Shown here in pieces: positions 25,548-34,558 of a DNA stretch of 59,419 bases. Below the pieces are notes generated by a model. That model was not told the origin of the DNA. It ran no database searches and saw only the letters and a list, made by a program, of their open reading frames with translations. How positions within the stretch are numbered: the stretch's first letter is position 1; the number at the start of each line of letters is the position of its first letter. Source of the stretch: Sporolactobacillus sp. THM7-4 (GTDB taxonomy: Bacteria > Bacillota > Bacilli > Bacillales > Sporolactobacillaceae). Location of the stretch: positions 1-59,419 of the forward strand of contig NZ_SEMD01000019.1 of the NCBI RefSeq assembly GCF_004153165.1, read 5' to 3'. The translations under genes and the position numbers were made by a program.

Positions 25548-26975
25548 ATGGAAAATAACCGGGTCGTTCAGGCAACAGGAATACTGGCTGTCCTGTTATC
25601 AGGAATGATTGCCATTTTATCGCTCGAACCCGATCACGTTCAATGGTTCTTTTTCTTTATCTGGTTGTGGGTAGTATTAATAGCTTGTCTGTTTTTCAAA
25701 CACTTTGTCAGCAGCAGTCAGTTATTGAGAAGTACCATGTATTTACTTATCGGGTCTACATTTCTCAACCAGTCTCTCATGAGTATTCATTCAGGTTTTT
25801 TCTCAATTTTTATTTACCGTCTGCTCCTGATTGCTGCCGGTCTGATTTTTATCCTGCACGCGGTTCATAAAAAAGGTTTAGCCGATGAATGGAATCAGAT
25901 TCATGTGAAAGGTGTGCTGCTGTTTCTTATTTGCTGGATCGCTTATGGCAGCATCTCATTGCTGTGGTCCCAATCGATCATCGACGGGATTAAGTATCTG
26001 TTTCTTCTCAGCATTGGTATTGCCTTTGTTTTCCTGTCGGTTTTTGCATTTACAAAAATAAATCGTTTATATTTGTTCTATGTCATCTGGATGATGATGA
26101 CGATTGTGCTGCTTGCGATCGGACTTTTGAACCACTTTGCGAAGGTTCAACTGCCAACATCGACGTTGTACGGCGGACCGGCGTATAAGCTCGCCTATCC
26201 AACAGCAGTTTTTACGAATCAAAACGATTTCGCCACTTTCCTGACGATATCATTTTTCTTTTACCTGTCAGCAGCGAGAAACCGTCGTGAAAACTTGCTG
26301 AAGCTTGCGTCGATCGCGCTTGCCGGTCTTTCGGTTTACATTGTCTTTCTCACTGAATCGAGGGCAAGCCTGATCGGTATCGTGCTGGGAACAGCTGTTT
26401 ACCTGTTTATTCTTCTTCCTTCCAGAATGAAAAGAGCGGGGACAGTCGCCGGCATCATTCTGCTGGCGGGTTCCCTGATCGCATTCGGAGGACGAATAGC
26501 CGGTAAAATAACCGCCGCATATTCCGGTAATCAACCCATGACCTCAAATGTGATCCGAAGCCACTTGCTTCTAAACACGATACATTATGTCGCTGATACG
26601 TTTGGATTCGGGGTCGGCGCAGGCAACCTGCCGTATTACCTGAAAAACGAACCGATTTATGATACCCGGCAAATAGACGAGGTACACAACTGGCTCGCTG
26701 AAATTCTCGGTAACTTCGGACTGCTTATCGTTCTCGGATATATCACAATGTATCTGTTCCTTTTTATCAGCCTGTACAGGGCATGGCGCCTGCACACCGG
26801 CAGGGAGCAGAAAACGCTGATCGAGGCACTCGTCACGGCTCTCGTCGCTTTCCTTGTTTCAAGCATCAGCCCGAGTTCGGTCAGCAACTTGTACTTTCAC
26901 TGGGTGTTTCTCGGTCTGGTCATCGCAACCGTTTCTGTCCTTAGAAGCGAACGGGCGGTAAGGGATCAGCTTTAA
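25548..26975 (+). CDS. O-antigen/exopolysaccharide polymerase-ligase (Wzy/WaaL-like)
   Basis: 475 residues with about twelve membrane helices and one larger outer loop near residues 320-390. The motif SRASLIGIVLG and the loop region FGFGVGAGNLPYYLKN with VHNWLAEILGNFG, His-rich at its end, match the Wzy_C/O-antigen ligase family. It would link repeat units outside the membrane. Starts after GGGGAGCAGGAAT. It follows the priming and epimerase genes and precedes the chain-length protein. Confidence 0.85.
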   Translation: MENNRVVQATGILAVLLSGMIAILSLEPDHVQWFFFFIWLWVVLIACLFFKHFVSSSQLLRSTMYLLIGSTFLNQSLMSIHSGFFSIFIYRLLLIAAGLIFILHAVHKKGLADEWNQIHVKGVLLFLICWIAYGSISLLWSQSIIDGIKYLFLLSIGIAFVFLSVFAFTKINRLYLFYVIWMMMTIVLLAIGLLNHFAKVQLPTSTLYGGPAYKLAYPTAVFTNQNDFATFLTISFFFYLSAARNRRENLLKLASIALAGLSVYIVFLTESRASLIGIVLGTAVYLFILLPSRMKRAGTVAGIILLAGSLIAFGGRIAGKITAAYSGNQPMTSNVIRSHLLLNTIHYVADTFGFGVGAGNLPYYLKNEPIYDTRQIDEVHNWLAEILGNFGLLIVLGYITMYLFLFISLYRAWRLHTGREQKTLIEALVTALVAFLVSSISPSSVSNLYFHWVFLGLVIATVSVLRSERAVRDQL

Positions 26976-27066
26976 AATGGAAAAAATGAACCCGGGTTGT
27001 GCGGAGAGCAGAGGAAGCAGCTGACCCGCGCCGATGTAGTTCACCAACCCAAAAAGGGAGACCATC

Positions 27067-27750
27067 ATGAATCTCATCCACAGTTTAACAGTCCGCATCA
27101 GAAAATATATAGGGGTAATCGTTGCCGTACCGCTTATTCTTGGTATTGCAGGCTGGTTTCTTCCGGTTGGGAAAGCACCATCCAGCTATACTGCTGTCAC
27201 AACGGTTTCTCTTGGGAACTACAATGATCCTGACTTTAATGATCCGAGCCGGGTCATCGTCATGTTAACCAACGTCCCATTCTTTCAGGAGAGACTGCCG
27301 GATTTGTGGAAAGTGAACAGCCAGAATTTACTGAGCCGATTCAAAGTAACCTTGTTAAAGGATCAATTGATTCAGCTTTCGTATACCGGTCAGTCAAAGG
27401 ATAATGTCGAGCAGACAGTAAACAAGATTACCGATGCTTTCCTCGCTTCTGATCGGGTGCAGTATCAGAAGAGACTCGATCTTATCGATCGCTCAATAAG
27501 CGCATTAAATCAAGCCAGGGTCAGTGACAATACGAGAGTTGATCAGCAGCGCTTTCTGTATAAGCTGCAATCGACCAGACTCGATATAAAACCCGCACAG
27601 CTGCTTAAGTCGGCAAGCGCTGATATTCATCTGGAAAACCGGGCGTTTTCCAGAAAAGCCCGTGCCGTCCTGGGCGCAATGCTTGGCATCACGATCATGT
27701 TTTTCTTTGTTGTTTTTCCTGAAGTTGTTCGAGAAAAACAAGAACAATAG
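27067..27750 (+). CDS. Chain-length determinant protein (Wzz-like), no kinase partner
   Basis: 227 residues: a first helix about 17-33 (IGVIVAVPLILGIAGWFLP), an outer domain, and a last helix about 202-218 (VLGAMLGITIMFFFVVFP). This two-helix layout is typical of Wzz/CapA-type modulators that set polymer length. The outer domain is shorter than in many Wzz proteins. No tyrosine kinase or phosphatase gene lies nearby, unlike most Firmicute capsule loci. Confidence 0.75.
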   Translation: MNLIHSLTVRIRKYIGVIVAVPLILGIAGWFLPVGKAPSSYTAVTTVSLGNYNDPDFNDPSRVIVMLTNVPFFQERLPDLWKVNSQNLLSRFKVTLLKDQLIQLSYTGQSKDNVEQTVNKITDAFLASDRVQYQKRLDLIDRSISALNQARVSDNTRVDQQRFLYKLQSTRLDIKPAQLLKSASADIHLENRAFSRKARAVLGAMLGITIMFFFVVFPEVVREKQEQ

Positions 27751-27762
27751 GAGATGTTTCAT

Positions 27763-28524
27763 ATGGAGCGAGAACATCCATCCATTTCCGTGATCACACC
27801 TGCTTATAATTCCGCGGCCACGATCAATGAAACGATCGAATCAGTGCTCAGCCAGACCTATTCCGACTGGGAAATGATTATTGTTGATGATTGTTCAACT
27901 GATCAAACCCGCGACTTGCTTTTAAAGGCCGAAGCAAGGGACTCGCGGATTCACACGGTGTTTCTGAAAAAAAACAGCGGTGCTGCAGTGGCACGCAATA
28001 CCGCGCTCGATCATGCGAAGGGGAGATACATTGCTTTTCTTGACAGCGATGATCGGTGGAAGCCGGACAAATTGGAAAAACAGCTTCGATTTATGCAGGA
28101 GCATCATTACGCCTTTACTTTTACAGGCTACGAGTATATCTTGCCGAACGGAACGGCTTTGCATAAGCGGGTGCAGGCTCCCGAACAGGTGACTTATCAT
28201 GACATGTTGAAAAATACGATTGTTGGATGTTTAACCGTTATGGTTGACAGAGACCGGATCGGATCGTTCCATATGCCCAATCTGCGGACGAGGCAGGATT
28301 TAGCGACGTGGCTGTCGTTTTTAAAAAAAGGAAACATCGCCCACGGATTAAATGAAAACCTGGCAGAGTACCGGGTCGGCCAGGCGTCCATTTCAGGTAA
28401 CAAATGGCAAGCTGCCCGCAAGACCTGGTATGTTTACCGGCAGGTTGAAAGATTAAATCTGTGGCAGTCTGTCTGGTATTTCATTCACTATGGAGTCAAT
28501 GCGGTCTTAAAAAGGGTTATCTGA
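27763..28524 (+). CDS. Glycosyltransferase family 2
   Basis: 253 residues; the ATG at 27763 is favoured over one nine bases earlier because it lies about eight bases after AGGAG. The GT-A fold start SVITPAYNSAATINETIESVLSQ, the nucleotide-binding IIVDDCSTDQT, and the metal-binding DSDDRW motif (FLDSDDRWKPDKLEKQ) are complete. It adds a sugar to the repeat unit. The spacing to the preceding gene (12 bases) suggests shared transcription. Confidence 0.9.
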   Translation: MEREHPSISVITPAYNSAATINETIESVLSQTYSDWEMIIVDDCSTDQTRDLLLKAEARDSRIHTVFLKKNSGAAVARNTALDHAKGRYIAFLDSDDRWKPDKLEKQLRFMQEHHYAFTFTGYEYILPNGTALHKRVQAPEQVTYHDMLKNTIVGCLTVMVDRDRIGSFHMPNLRTRQDLATWLSFLKKGNIAHGLNENLAEYRVGQASISGNKWQAARKTWYVYRQVERLNLWQSVWYFIHYGVNAVLKRVI

Positions 28525-28720
28525 TTCCGGGGACGCCTGTTGGACAATTCGGAAAAGCTTACTCAGGAAGAGTGCACGGTTCCGGGACAAGTGGTTCCGG
28601 ATTCAGTAAACATGCCGGTACTCGAACTATATCGGCGGTTGTGCGAAAACATGGTGATATTTAAAATCGGATTCAAAAAAACCAGGATGTGTGTTCCATA
28701 TAATGATGAAGGTGAGTCTG
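28525..28720 (+). other. Gap between GT2 and TuaH-like genes
   Basis: About 200 bases. A plus-strand open frame runs through it but has no ribosome binding site and continues into the next gene in another frame, so I do not call a gene. No terminator is visible. Confidence 0.35.
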
Positions 28721-29884
28721 TTGAAAAAAATTCATGTCATTGTTGCAACCGGTGAATGGAAGCAGGATCAGCTGCGCTACCGGCGTCACCGTCTCGCTGA
28801 ATTTTTGAAGAAACAGCCGGATACTCAGGAGGTTATCTGGCTTTGTCCGACACCTTCCCGTCATGAGCAGTCGTCTTCAACTCTGGAAAATGGTATCGTC
28901 CAGTGGACAGTTCAGGACCCGCTTCCTCAAAAAGTTTTTCGTTTCGGGCGCTTCAAGGATCCGTTCTATAAGGGTAAACTTCGCCCACTGATCGCTCATC
29001 TCCGGCTTTTGAAGAAACAAGCTGTCTGCTTTTTGTGGTATACGTTTCCGGGATTTCCGCTTCTTGGCGATCTTTTTCCATGGGATAAGGTGATCTATGA
29101 CTGCAGTGACTTGTGGGCTTCTCCGATCAGCGGCCGGAAATCTTTCATCTATCGACTGAGGCAGAAACTGATTGCTCAGGCCGAGGGAAGGATTATCGAG
29201 CGGGCTGATACGATTTTTTGCACATCGGATTATTTAAAGAAACAAGTGATTGATAAAACAGGGCCGGAAAAGGCTCAGCAGGTTCACACACTTGAAAACG
29301 GTGTTGAATTTAATCTGTTTACCGATCGGAGCCTTGCTGAGGGCATCCTTCCCGAAGGGTTCAGCGGCACGGTGCTGGGGTATATCGGAGGCATTAAACC
29401 GAAACTCGATTTCGAGCTGATCCGAAGAATCGCTGAGAAAAGGCGCGACTGGCTGTTCCTGTTTGTCGGGCCTGACGGTACCGGAGGCCAGGGCGGCTTC
29501 CGCCAGCTCTTAAGTGAGGAGAACGTTGTCTGGACGGGCAGTGTTCCTCCACGCGATGTTCCAAAATACATGAATTTGACTGATATCGGCATGATGCCGT
29601 ACAAACCCTCTCCATATAACGAGGCTGTATTTCCGCTCAAGCTTTTTGAATTTCTTGCGGCCGGTAAGCCGGCGATCGGGGTTCATTTGCCCTCAACCAG
29701 AAAATATGCCGAAAAAGGCGTATACACCTGTCTGGATACTTCTGATCCCGAGACGTTTATCCGCGCCTGCGAGCAGATGGAAAGCATAAAAGAACAGGAA
29801 GCGTACATAGACAAGCGTATTAGCCTGGCACGGATGAAAAACTGGACAGAAATCTTTCGGGAAATGACTGATCTCATTAAATGA
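28721..29884 (+). CDS. Glycosyltransferase, TuaH-like
   Basis: About 387 residues. The TTG at 28721 lies after GAAGGTGAG; ATGs at 28703 or 28706 are possible but have weak ribosome binding sites. The N-terminus KKIHVIVATGEWKQDQLRYR with RRHRLAEFL, then DKVIYDCSDLWASPI and the C-terminal GYIGGIKPKLDFELI and KLFEFLAAGKPAIG are like TuaH of the Bacillus teichuronic acid operon. It forms a GT-B fold and would add one sugar. It is the last gene on the plus strand of the locus. Confidence 0.75.
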   Translation: MKKIHVIVATGEWKQDQLRYRRHRLAEFLKKQPDTQEVIWLCPTPSRHEQSSSTLENGIVQWTVQDPLPQKVFRFGRFKDPFYKGKLRPLIAHLRLLKKQAVCFLWYTFPGFPLLGDLFPWDKVIYDCSDLWASPISGRKSFIYRLRQKLIAQAEGRIIERADTIFCTSDYLKKQVIDKTGPEKAQQVHTLENGVEFNLFTDRSLAEGILPEGFSGTVLGYIGGIKPKLDFELIRRIAEKRRDWLFLFVGPDGTGGQGGFRQLLSEENVVWTGSVPPRDVPKYMNLTDIGMMPYKPSPYNEAVFPLKLFEFLAAGKPAIGVHLPSTRKYAEKGVYTCLDTSDPETFIRACEQMESIKEQEAYIDKRISLARMKNWTEIFREMTDLIK

Positions 29885-29921
29885 ACGGAATGGGGAATAA
29901 CTTTTCCCTGTATGTTAAGGT

Positions 29922-29973
29922 AAAGTTTACCCGACTTTCGATTTCTGAAAGTCTTTGGACTGGGTTAAACTTT
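29922..29973. terminator. Nested inverted repeat between convergent genes
   Basis: AAAGTTTACCC (29922-29932) pairs with GGGTTAAACTTT (29962-29973, one bulge), and inside it GACTTTC (29933-29939) pairs with GAAAGTC (29947-29953). It lies in the 177-base space between the TuaH-like gene and dsdA, so a two-way terminator role is likely. Confidence 0.5.
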
Positions 29974-30061
29974 CCCCGGATCAGGATGAACCACACGAAT
30001 AACAAAGGTGTCCGACTGATCGATGTCAGCCGGGCATCTTGTTCATTTGCAGGAAAAATGG

Positions 30062-31420
30062 TTATTGATTATCCGCCGCACGCTTATAGTACGTCTCCCA
30101 TACTTTACGGGGGACCATGCTTCCTCCCGTGGCCCAGATGAGATGTGTTGCTCCGGACATTTGATTGATCAGGTGATGCTCCTTGAGATAGCGTCGTCCT
30201 TCTGTCGTTTGCAGCAGCATGACAGGGCCGATTCCTCCGGCAGCAGCGGATGGTTCAATCTGAATGTTTTCCTCATCGGCGAATGCCTTGAGGAGCTGAA
30301 AGAGCCGCTCATCATCAATTGTCAGGCAGCCGCTGATGAGATGGCCGGATGCCCGGCCGGCGAAGGCAGATGCCCGGGGAACCGCCAGTCCGTCGGCTGC
30401 CGTCTGATTGTCCAGCTGAAAGTCCTGGACAGATACCGCATCGTGAAGTCCGGTCAAAAGCCCGAGAAGAAAACACGGAGAGTGCGTCGGTTCGGCAAAG
30501 AAGACATGAACATGGCTGCCGAAAGCCTGTTTCAGGCCGAACGTGACGCCCCCCGGTCCTCCGCCGACCCCGCATGGCAGGTAGACAAATAAGGGATGTG
30601 AATCGTCGACGACGAGCCCCATCTGATCAAACTGTTTCTTCAGGCGAAGTCCGGCGGTTGCATAGCCGGCAAAAAGATCCCTCGAATGCTCATCATCAAT
30701 AAAGTGGCATCTGCTGTCAAGGGATGCCTGTCTGCGTCCTTCTTTCACCGCCACGCTGTAATCGGCATCATATTCCCTGACTTCTGCTCCCCTTTGCCGA
30801 AGCAGGTCCTTTTTCCATTGCCGCGCGTCCTTCGACATGTGGACGACTGTACGGAACCCGAGCTTTGCTCCGATGATGCCGATACTCAGACCGAGATTTC
30901 CCGTTGAACCAACACTAATAGAGAATTGAGAAAAAAATTGATGAAAAGATTCATTGGCGAGATCTGCGTAATTGTCCGTCTCACGGAGCATCCCATGATC
31001 GAGAGCTAATTGTTCAGCAATCTTCAACACTTCGTAGATGCCCCCACGTGCCTTGATTGACCCGGATATCGGAAGCTCGTTGTCTGCCTTGAGAACCAGC
31101 CGTCCCGGGATGGACAGAAAACAGGTCTTCTCCAGATACGTTTGCATTTTTGGGATGAGATAGAGAGGGGATTCGATCTGTCCGTGTGCTTTTTGGGTTT
31201 TCGGGAAAACGGATTCAATATAGGGGGCAAATCTCTGCAGCCGTTTGTCAGCGTCTATGATCTCCTGAACCGTAAAGTCTGTGAACCCTGGCTGCGGCGG
31301 AGCTTTTTCCTCATAGCAGGTATTCAGCCACAACACTTCCTCTTTTGCCGTTATCTTTTTTAATACTGGAAAGGCTGCGACCCATTGACTAATCGTTTTA
31401 TTGCCTACATATCTGTCCAT
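30062..31420 (-). CDS. dsdA: D-serine dehydratase
   Basis: PLP enzyme turning D-serine into pyruvate and ammonia. About 452 residues from the ATG at 31420 (after GCGGGGGA), close to the usual 440. Signature stretches: the PLP-lysine segment NELPISGSIKARGGIYEVL, the phosphate-binding GSTGNLGLSIGI, and PCGVGGGPGGVTFGLK. The N-terminal helical domain (ISQWVAAFPVLKKI, then RFAPYIESVFP) is also typical. It probably detoxifies D-serine. An earlier start at 31459 has no ribosome binding site. Confidence 0.92.
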   Translation of the reverse strand: MDRYVGNKTISQWVAAFPVLKKITAKEEVLWLNTCYEEKAPPQPGFTDFTVQEIIDADKRLQRFAPYIESVFPKTQKAHGQIESPLYLIPKMQTYLEKTCFLSIPGRLVLKADNELPISGSIKARGGIYEVLKIAEQLALDHGMLRETDNYADLANESFHQFFSQFSISVGSTGNLGLSIGIIGAKLGFRTVVHMSKDARQWKKDLLRQRGAEVREYDADYSVAVKEGRRQASLDSRCHFIDDEHSRDLFAGYATAGLRLKKQFDQMGLVVDDSHPLFVYLPCGVGGGPGGVTFGLKQAFGSHVHVFFAEPTHSPCFLLGLLTGLHDAVSVQDFQLDNQTAADGLAVPRASAFAGRASGHLISGCLTIDDERLFQLLKAFADEENIQIEPSAAAGGIGPVMLLQTTEGRRYLKEHHLINQMSGATHLIWATGGSMVPRKVWETYYKRAADNQ

Positions 31421-31753
31421 ACAATTGTCCCCCGCTTCAAGATTTTCTTTTCTCATCATACTGACTTAACGGATCTTTTCACTCCATTTGCCCGGTGTCT
31501 GTTATCCTTCAATCAGGTAAAACGAATTGCTGGAAAAATTTTCGCCGAAAAGTTTTTCATCACGCTGTGGATATAATAAAAAGATTAACGGGCAACCCTC
31601 AGGACCTTTAAACAGTAAAGAATATTATTATAATGAAAAGTAAAGAGAAATTGATGGCTTATTTTGTGGAAGCGGTCTGTCTTCTTATCTTCCTCATGAA
31701 AGACATGACCGGCACATATTCAATAGATAGACACCAGGGAGGAGGAAACACCC
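31421..31753 (+). promoter_or_regulatory. Divergent region dsdA / small protein
   Basis: Holds TATAAT at about 31640 preceded at 16 bases by TTTAAA, a possible promoter for the plus-strand small gene, and a second GATATAATA near 31570. No extra gene is visible. Confidence 0.35.
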
Positions 31754-32008
31754 ATGAATCATTATGCATTATTTGAAGAATTCGACGGGCGCCGGTCGAT
31801 ACCCGTTGATATCAATCATCCAAAGCAAATCATCGTTTCCGAGACTATGTTGTCTGCCGTTCAGTCATTTTCAAAGAAGAACAAGCTCCGGCTGGTTGAC
31901 TACGATAAACTGTCTGATTATGATATGCGGGCTTTCTTTAATCAGAAAGGTCTGTTCAAACGATCCACGGAACTTATTTATTACATCCGTCAGCTGCCGG
32001 AAAGATAA
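31754..32008 (+). CDS. Unknown small protein, paralogue of the one at 14981
   Basis: 84 residues with a strong ribosome binding site (GGGAGGAGG). Opens MNHYALFEEFDGRRSIPVDI and ends LIYYIRQLPER. Related over its whole length to the protein at 14981 but without the acidic tail. No signal peptide, membrane segment or known motif. It has its own terminator and probably its own promoter, so it is an independent gene. Family not recognised; the conserved D-G...PVDI...QII core and the IYYxR end would be useful search seeds. Confidence 0.8.
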   Translation: MNHYALFEEFDGRRSIPVDINHPKQIIVSETMLSAVQSFSKKNKLRLVDYDKLSDYDMRAFFNQKGLFKRSTELIYYIRQLPER

Positions 32009-32120
32009 CCATTGAATCGTGCCTGCCAGACGATGGGTAACTGTTAAGCCGGCCCGTACAGTGGAGACGTAAAATCCGTTCTCGATCCATACCAGGATGA
32101 ATCAAACAGTTCAGGTAAAA

Positions 32121-32161
32121 AGGCTCAGTAAAGGATCGAGTTCCATGCTGAGCCTTTTTTT
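32121..32161 (+). terminator. Terminator after the small protein gene
   Basis: AGGCTCAG (32121-32128) pairs with CTGAGCCT (32148-32155) and is followed by TTTTTT. The A run before the stem makes it usable for the convergent M20 gene too. Confidence 0.85.
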
Positions 32162-32228
32162 GACGATAATAAAAGGATGAATGACTCCCTGTCGGCGGTC
32201 GTGCGAAACGACTGGCGAGATCCCGGGG

Positions 32229-33389
32229 TTATTCTTTGTTTAATTTTTTCAACACATCAATGGCGAGATCGGCAAAAAATCTGGCGCTCGGGGCGATGGC
32301 TTGTTCATCGATGATCAGATCCGGTTCATGGAGGTTCGAGTTTCCGGATACACCCATAAAAAAGAACGCGCCTGGAATTTTTTCCAGATATTGGGCAAAG
32401 TCTTCGCCGATCGTTGATGGGATCGGAGTAACGACATGAAGTCCGGACTTTCGGGCGGTTTCGGCGGCCCAGCCGGACAATTTTTCATCATTCTGTAAAG
32501 AGGGGCCCTGGCTGTTGTATGTCAAGATTGCCTGAGCTCCGAAAGCCTGGGCTACCCCCTCGGCGATCCTTCTCATTTTGCCCGGAATTCTGGCCCGGAC
32601 ATCTTCCTGGAAAGTACGTACGGTTCCCTCCAGCTCAGCTTTACCGGGAATGACATTCCAGGTATTACCGGCCTGGAGCCGGGACACACTGATCACAGCG
32701 TTATTCAGCGGGGAAATCGTCCGGCTGACAATCGATTGCAGTGCCGTGACAACATGTGAAGCAATGACAACCGGGTCGACTCCATTTTCAGGAGCGGCGG
32801 CATGCGTTCCTTTTCCTTTAATTTCAATTAAAAAATGGTCAACAGCGGCCATGAGAGGACCCGACTTGATGCCGATTGTCCCGGTCGCAAGATTCGGCAT
32901 ATCATGCATACCGAGGATAGCCCGGACACCGTCCAGAACACCTGTCTTCAGTACGCGGAGGGCACCAGCGCCGGTCTCTTCGGCTGGCTGGAAAATAATC
33001 CTGACCGTTCCCTCGATTTCATCTGTGCGCCCGTTTAATAATTGCGCGGCTCCGAGCATAGAGGCCATATGGAAGTCGTGGCCGCAGGCATGCATTTTGC
33101 CCGGCACTTTCGACGCGAAAGGAAGGCCTGTTTTCTCCTGAATCGGCAGCGCGTCAATGTCCGAACGTAAGGCGATCACCGGCCCGGGCTTTTTTCCATT
33201 GATAATGGCTAAAACACCGGTTTCAAGCGGAAGATCGATCGTTTCAACACCGGCTTCGTCAAGCCACCCCTCGATCGCCTTCGTCGTCTCATATTCTTCC
33301 ATCGAAAGCTCCGGGTTTTCATGGAGCTTCCGCCGATAACCAATCAATTGCTGTTCAAAAGCTTTGTCCTCAACTGTTTTTGAAATCAT
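32229..33389 (-). CDS. M20D-family amidohydrolase (N-acyl amino acid hydrolase-like)
   Basis: 386 residues; the ATG at 33389 is chosen because GAGGAGA lies eight bases upstream. Metal and catalytic motifs of the HipO/YxeP-type family are seen: RSDIDALPIQE, MHACGHDFHMASMLGAA, QPAEETGAGA, and HAAAPENGVDPVV in the dimerisation region. Such enzymes cleave N-acetyl or N-acyl amino acids, hippurate or indole-acetyl amino acids; the precise substrate is unknown. Cytoplasmic. It stands alone and is transcribed opposite to the ABC importer genes. Confidence 0.85.
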   Translation of the reverse strand: MISKTVEDKAFEQQLIGYRRKLHENPELSMEEYETTKAIEGWLDEAGVETIDLPLETGVLAIINGKKPGPVIALRSDIDALPIQEKTGLPFASKVPGKMHACGHDFHMASMLGAAQLLNGRTDEIEGTVRIIFQPAEETGAGALRVLKTGVLDGVRAILGMHDMPNLATGTIGIKSGPLMAAVDHFLIEIKGKGTHAAAPENGVDPVVIASHVVTALQSIVSRTISPLNNAVISVSRLQAGNTWNVIPGKAELEGTVRTFQEDVRARIPGKMRRIAEGVAQAFGAQAILTYNSQGPSLQNDEKLSGWAAETARKSGLHVVTPIPSTIGEDFAQYLEKIPGAFFFMGVSGNSNLHEPDLIIDEQAIAPSARFFADLAIDVLKKLNKE

Positions 33390-33894
33390 ATTATCTATCT
33401 CCTCGTTTCCCATTGTCGAATCGCAAAAGTTGATGTGAAAAGGGTTGATCAGGTCAGTAAGAAAGCATAGAATCCTCTCACCTGCTGATAGGGTTAGGGA
33501 ACCCCCAAAGTATGCCAGTGAACCTGGTCTGGCCAGTGAAAATCGGAAACTGACGCAGAATTCAGATATGCATTAAGCATACACGATATTGTTTGACTGA
33601 ACAATGTATAGATTTTTAAGGCTGAAAGAAAGAAAAATGATTCATGTTTGATCATCCCTGAATAAGGGTATAGCCCGCCTGGAAAAATTTAGAAATAACG
33701 ATCAAAATTGGTTGATTAATTGCTGATAAGACTTAACATTATTGATCATCCGTAAAATTCTGTATGATAAGGTAAGAGAGATAACATAAAAAGAGTTTTA
33801 AAACGGAAAGTGAGGAACTGAGCTTTTTCACTTTCTTAAGAGACCCTTTTTATTCAGAGAGACTTCGAAATTCCGATAGAGTGAGGAGGAAGAG
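33390..33894. promoter_or_regulatory. 500-base divergent region M20 / ABC importer
   Basis: No gene is visible. A possible minus-strand promoter is TTGTTC, 17 bases, TATGCT around 33570-33600. Before the importer genes, TATGAT (about 33763) may be a -10. GAAAGTGA/TCACTTTC near 33807-33836 forms a hairpin, followed by AAGAGACCCTTTTT, in the likely importer leader and could act as an attenuator. Confidence 0.35.
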
Positions 33895-34527
33895 ATGAAT
33901 CTTATTTCTGGAGCTTTGCTTTATATACAAAAAAACCAGGCTGAATTTGAGCTTGCCCTGTGTACTCATCTGGAACTGAGCGGACTGGCTCTGTTATTCG
34001 GCTTGTTGATCAGTATTCCTCTTGGAATCATATCTGCAAAAAACAATAAGTTATCAGGCTTCATTATGGGTACTGTCAATTCGTTAAGAGTCATTCCCAG
34101 TCTCGCAATACTGATTATTATGATGCCGATTCTCGGAACAGGATTTACCCCGGCACTGATTGCACTGATCATATTATCCAGCCCGCCCATCTTAATTAAT
34201 ACATATCTGGCATTTCGCGGTGTTGAAAGTCAGGTCATTGAGTCGGCGAGAGGAATGGGAATGGATAAACGGCAGATTTTTTTCAGGATTGAATTGCCTT
34301 TAGCTATGCCGCTCATGCTGTCAGGCGTCAGGACCGCCGCTGTTGAAGTGATATCCAGTGCGACTCTGGCCGCGTTTATCGGCGGTGGCGGTTTAGGAAC
34401 GTTTATTATTAACGGTCTGGGACTCTACAATTTTTCCCTGCTTCTTGTCGGAGCGGTTCCAGTGGCTTTGTTAGCGATCTGTTCGGAAATACTATTCGGA
34501 CTGATCGAAAGGTTAGCGACGAAATAG
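33895..34527 (+). CDS. ABC importer permease, glycine betaine/choline (OpuC) type
   Basis: 210 residues, about six membrane helices, start after GTGAGGAGG. The EAA loop is ESARGMGMDKRQIFFRIELPLAMP, and the region GFTPALIALIILSSPPILINTY is characteristic of OpuCB/OpuCD and related permeases. It forms half of the membrane channel with the gene at 36541. The order permease-binding protein-ATPase-permease differs from the ATPase-first opuC order. Confidence 0.88.
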   Translation: MNLISGALLYIQKNQAEFELALCTHLELSGLALLFGLLISIPLGIISAKNNKLSGFIMGTVNSLRVIPSLAILIIMMPILGTGFTPALIALIILSSPPILINTYLAFRGVESQVIESARGMGMDKRQIFFRIELPLAMPLMLSGVRTAAVEVISSATLAAFIGGGGLGTFIINGLGLYNFSLLLVGAVPVALLAICSEILFGLIERLATK

Positions 34528-34558
34528 AATAAGGGTTAACCATAAGGAGATGAATTTT

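Noticed and set aside
28540-28755. 71-codon plus-strand frame between GT2 and TuaH-like genes
   Set aside because: No ribosome binding site, no recognisable motif, and it runs into the next gene in another frame.
32578-33141. 187-codon plus-strand frame across the M20 gene
   Set aside because: It is the complementary frame of a gene with clear catalytic motifs and has no start signals.
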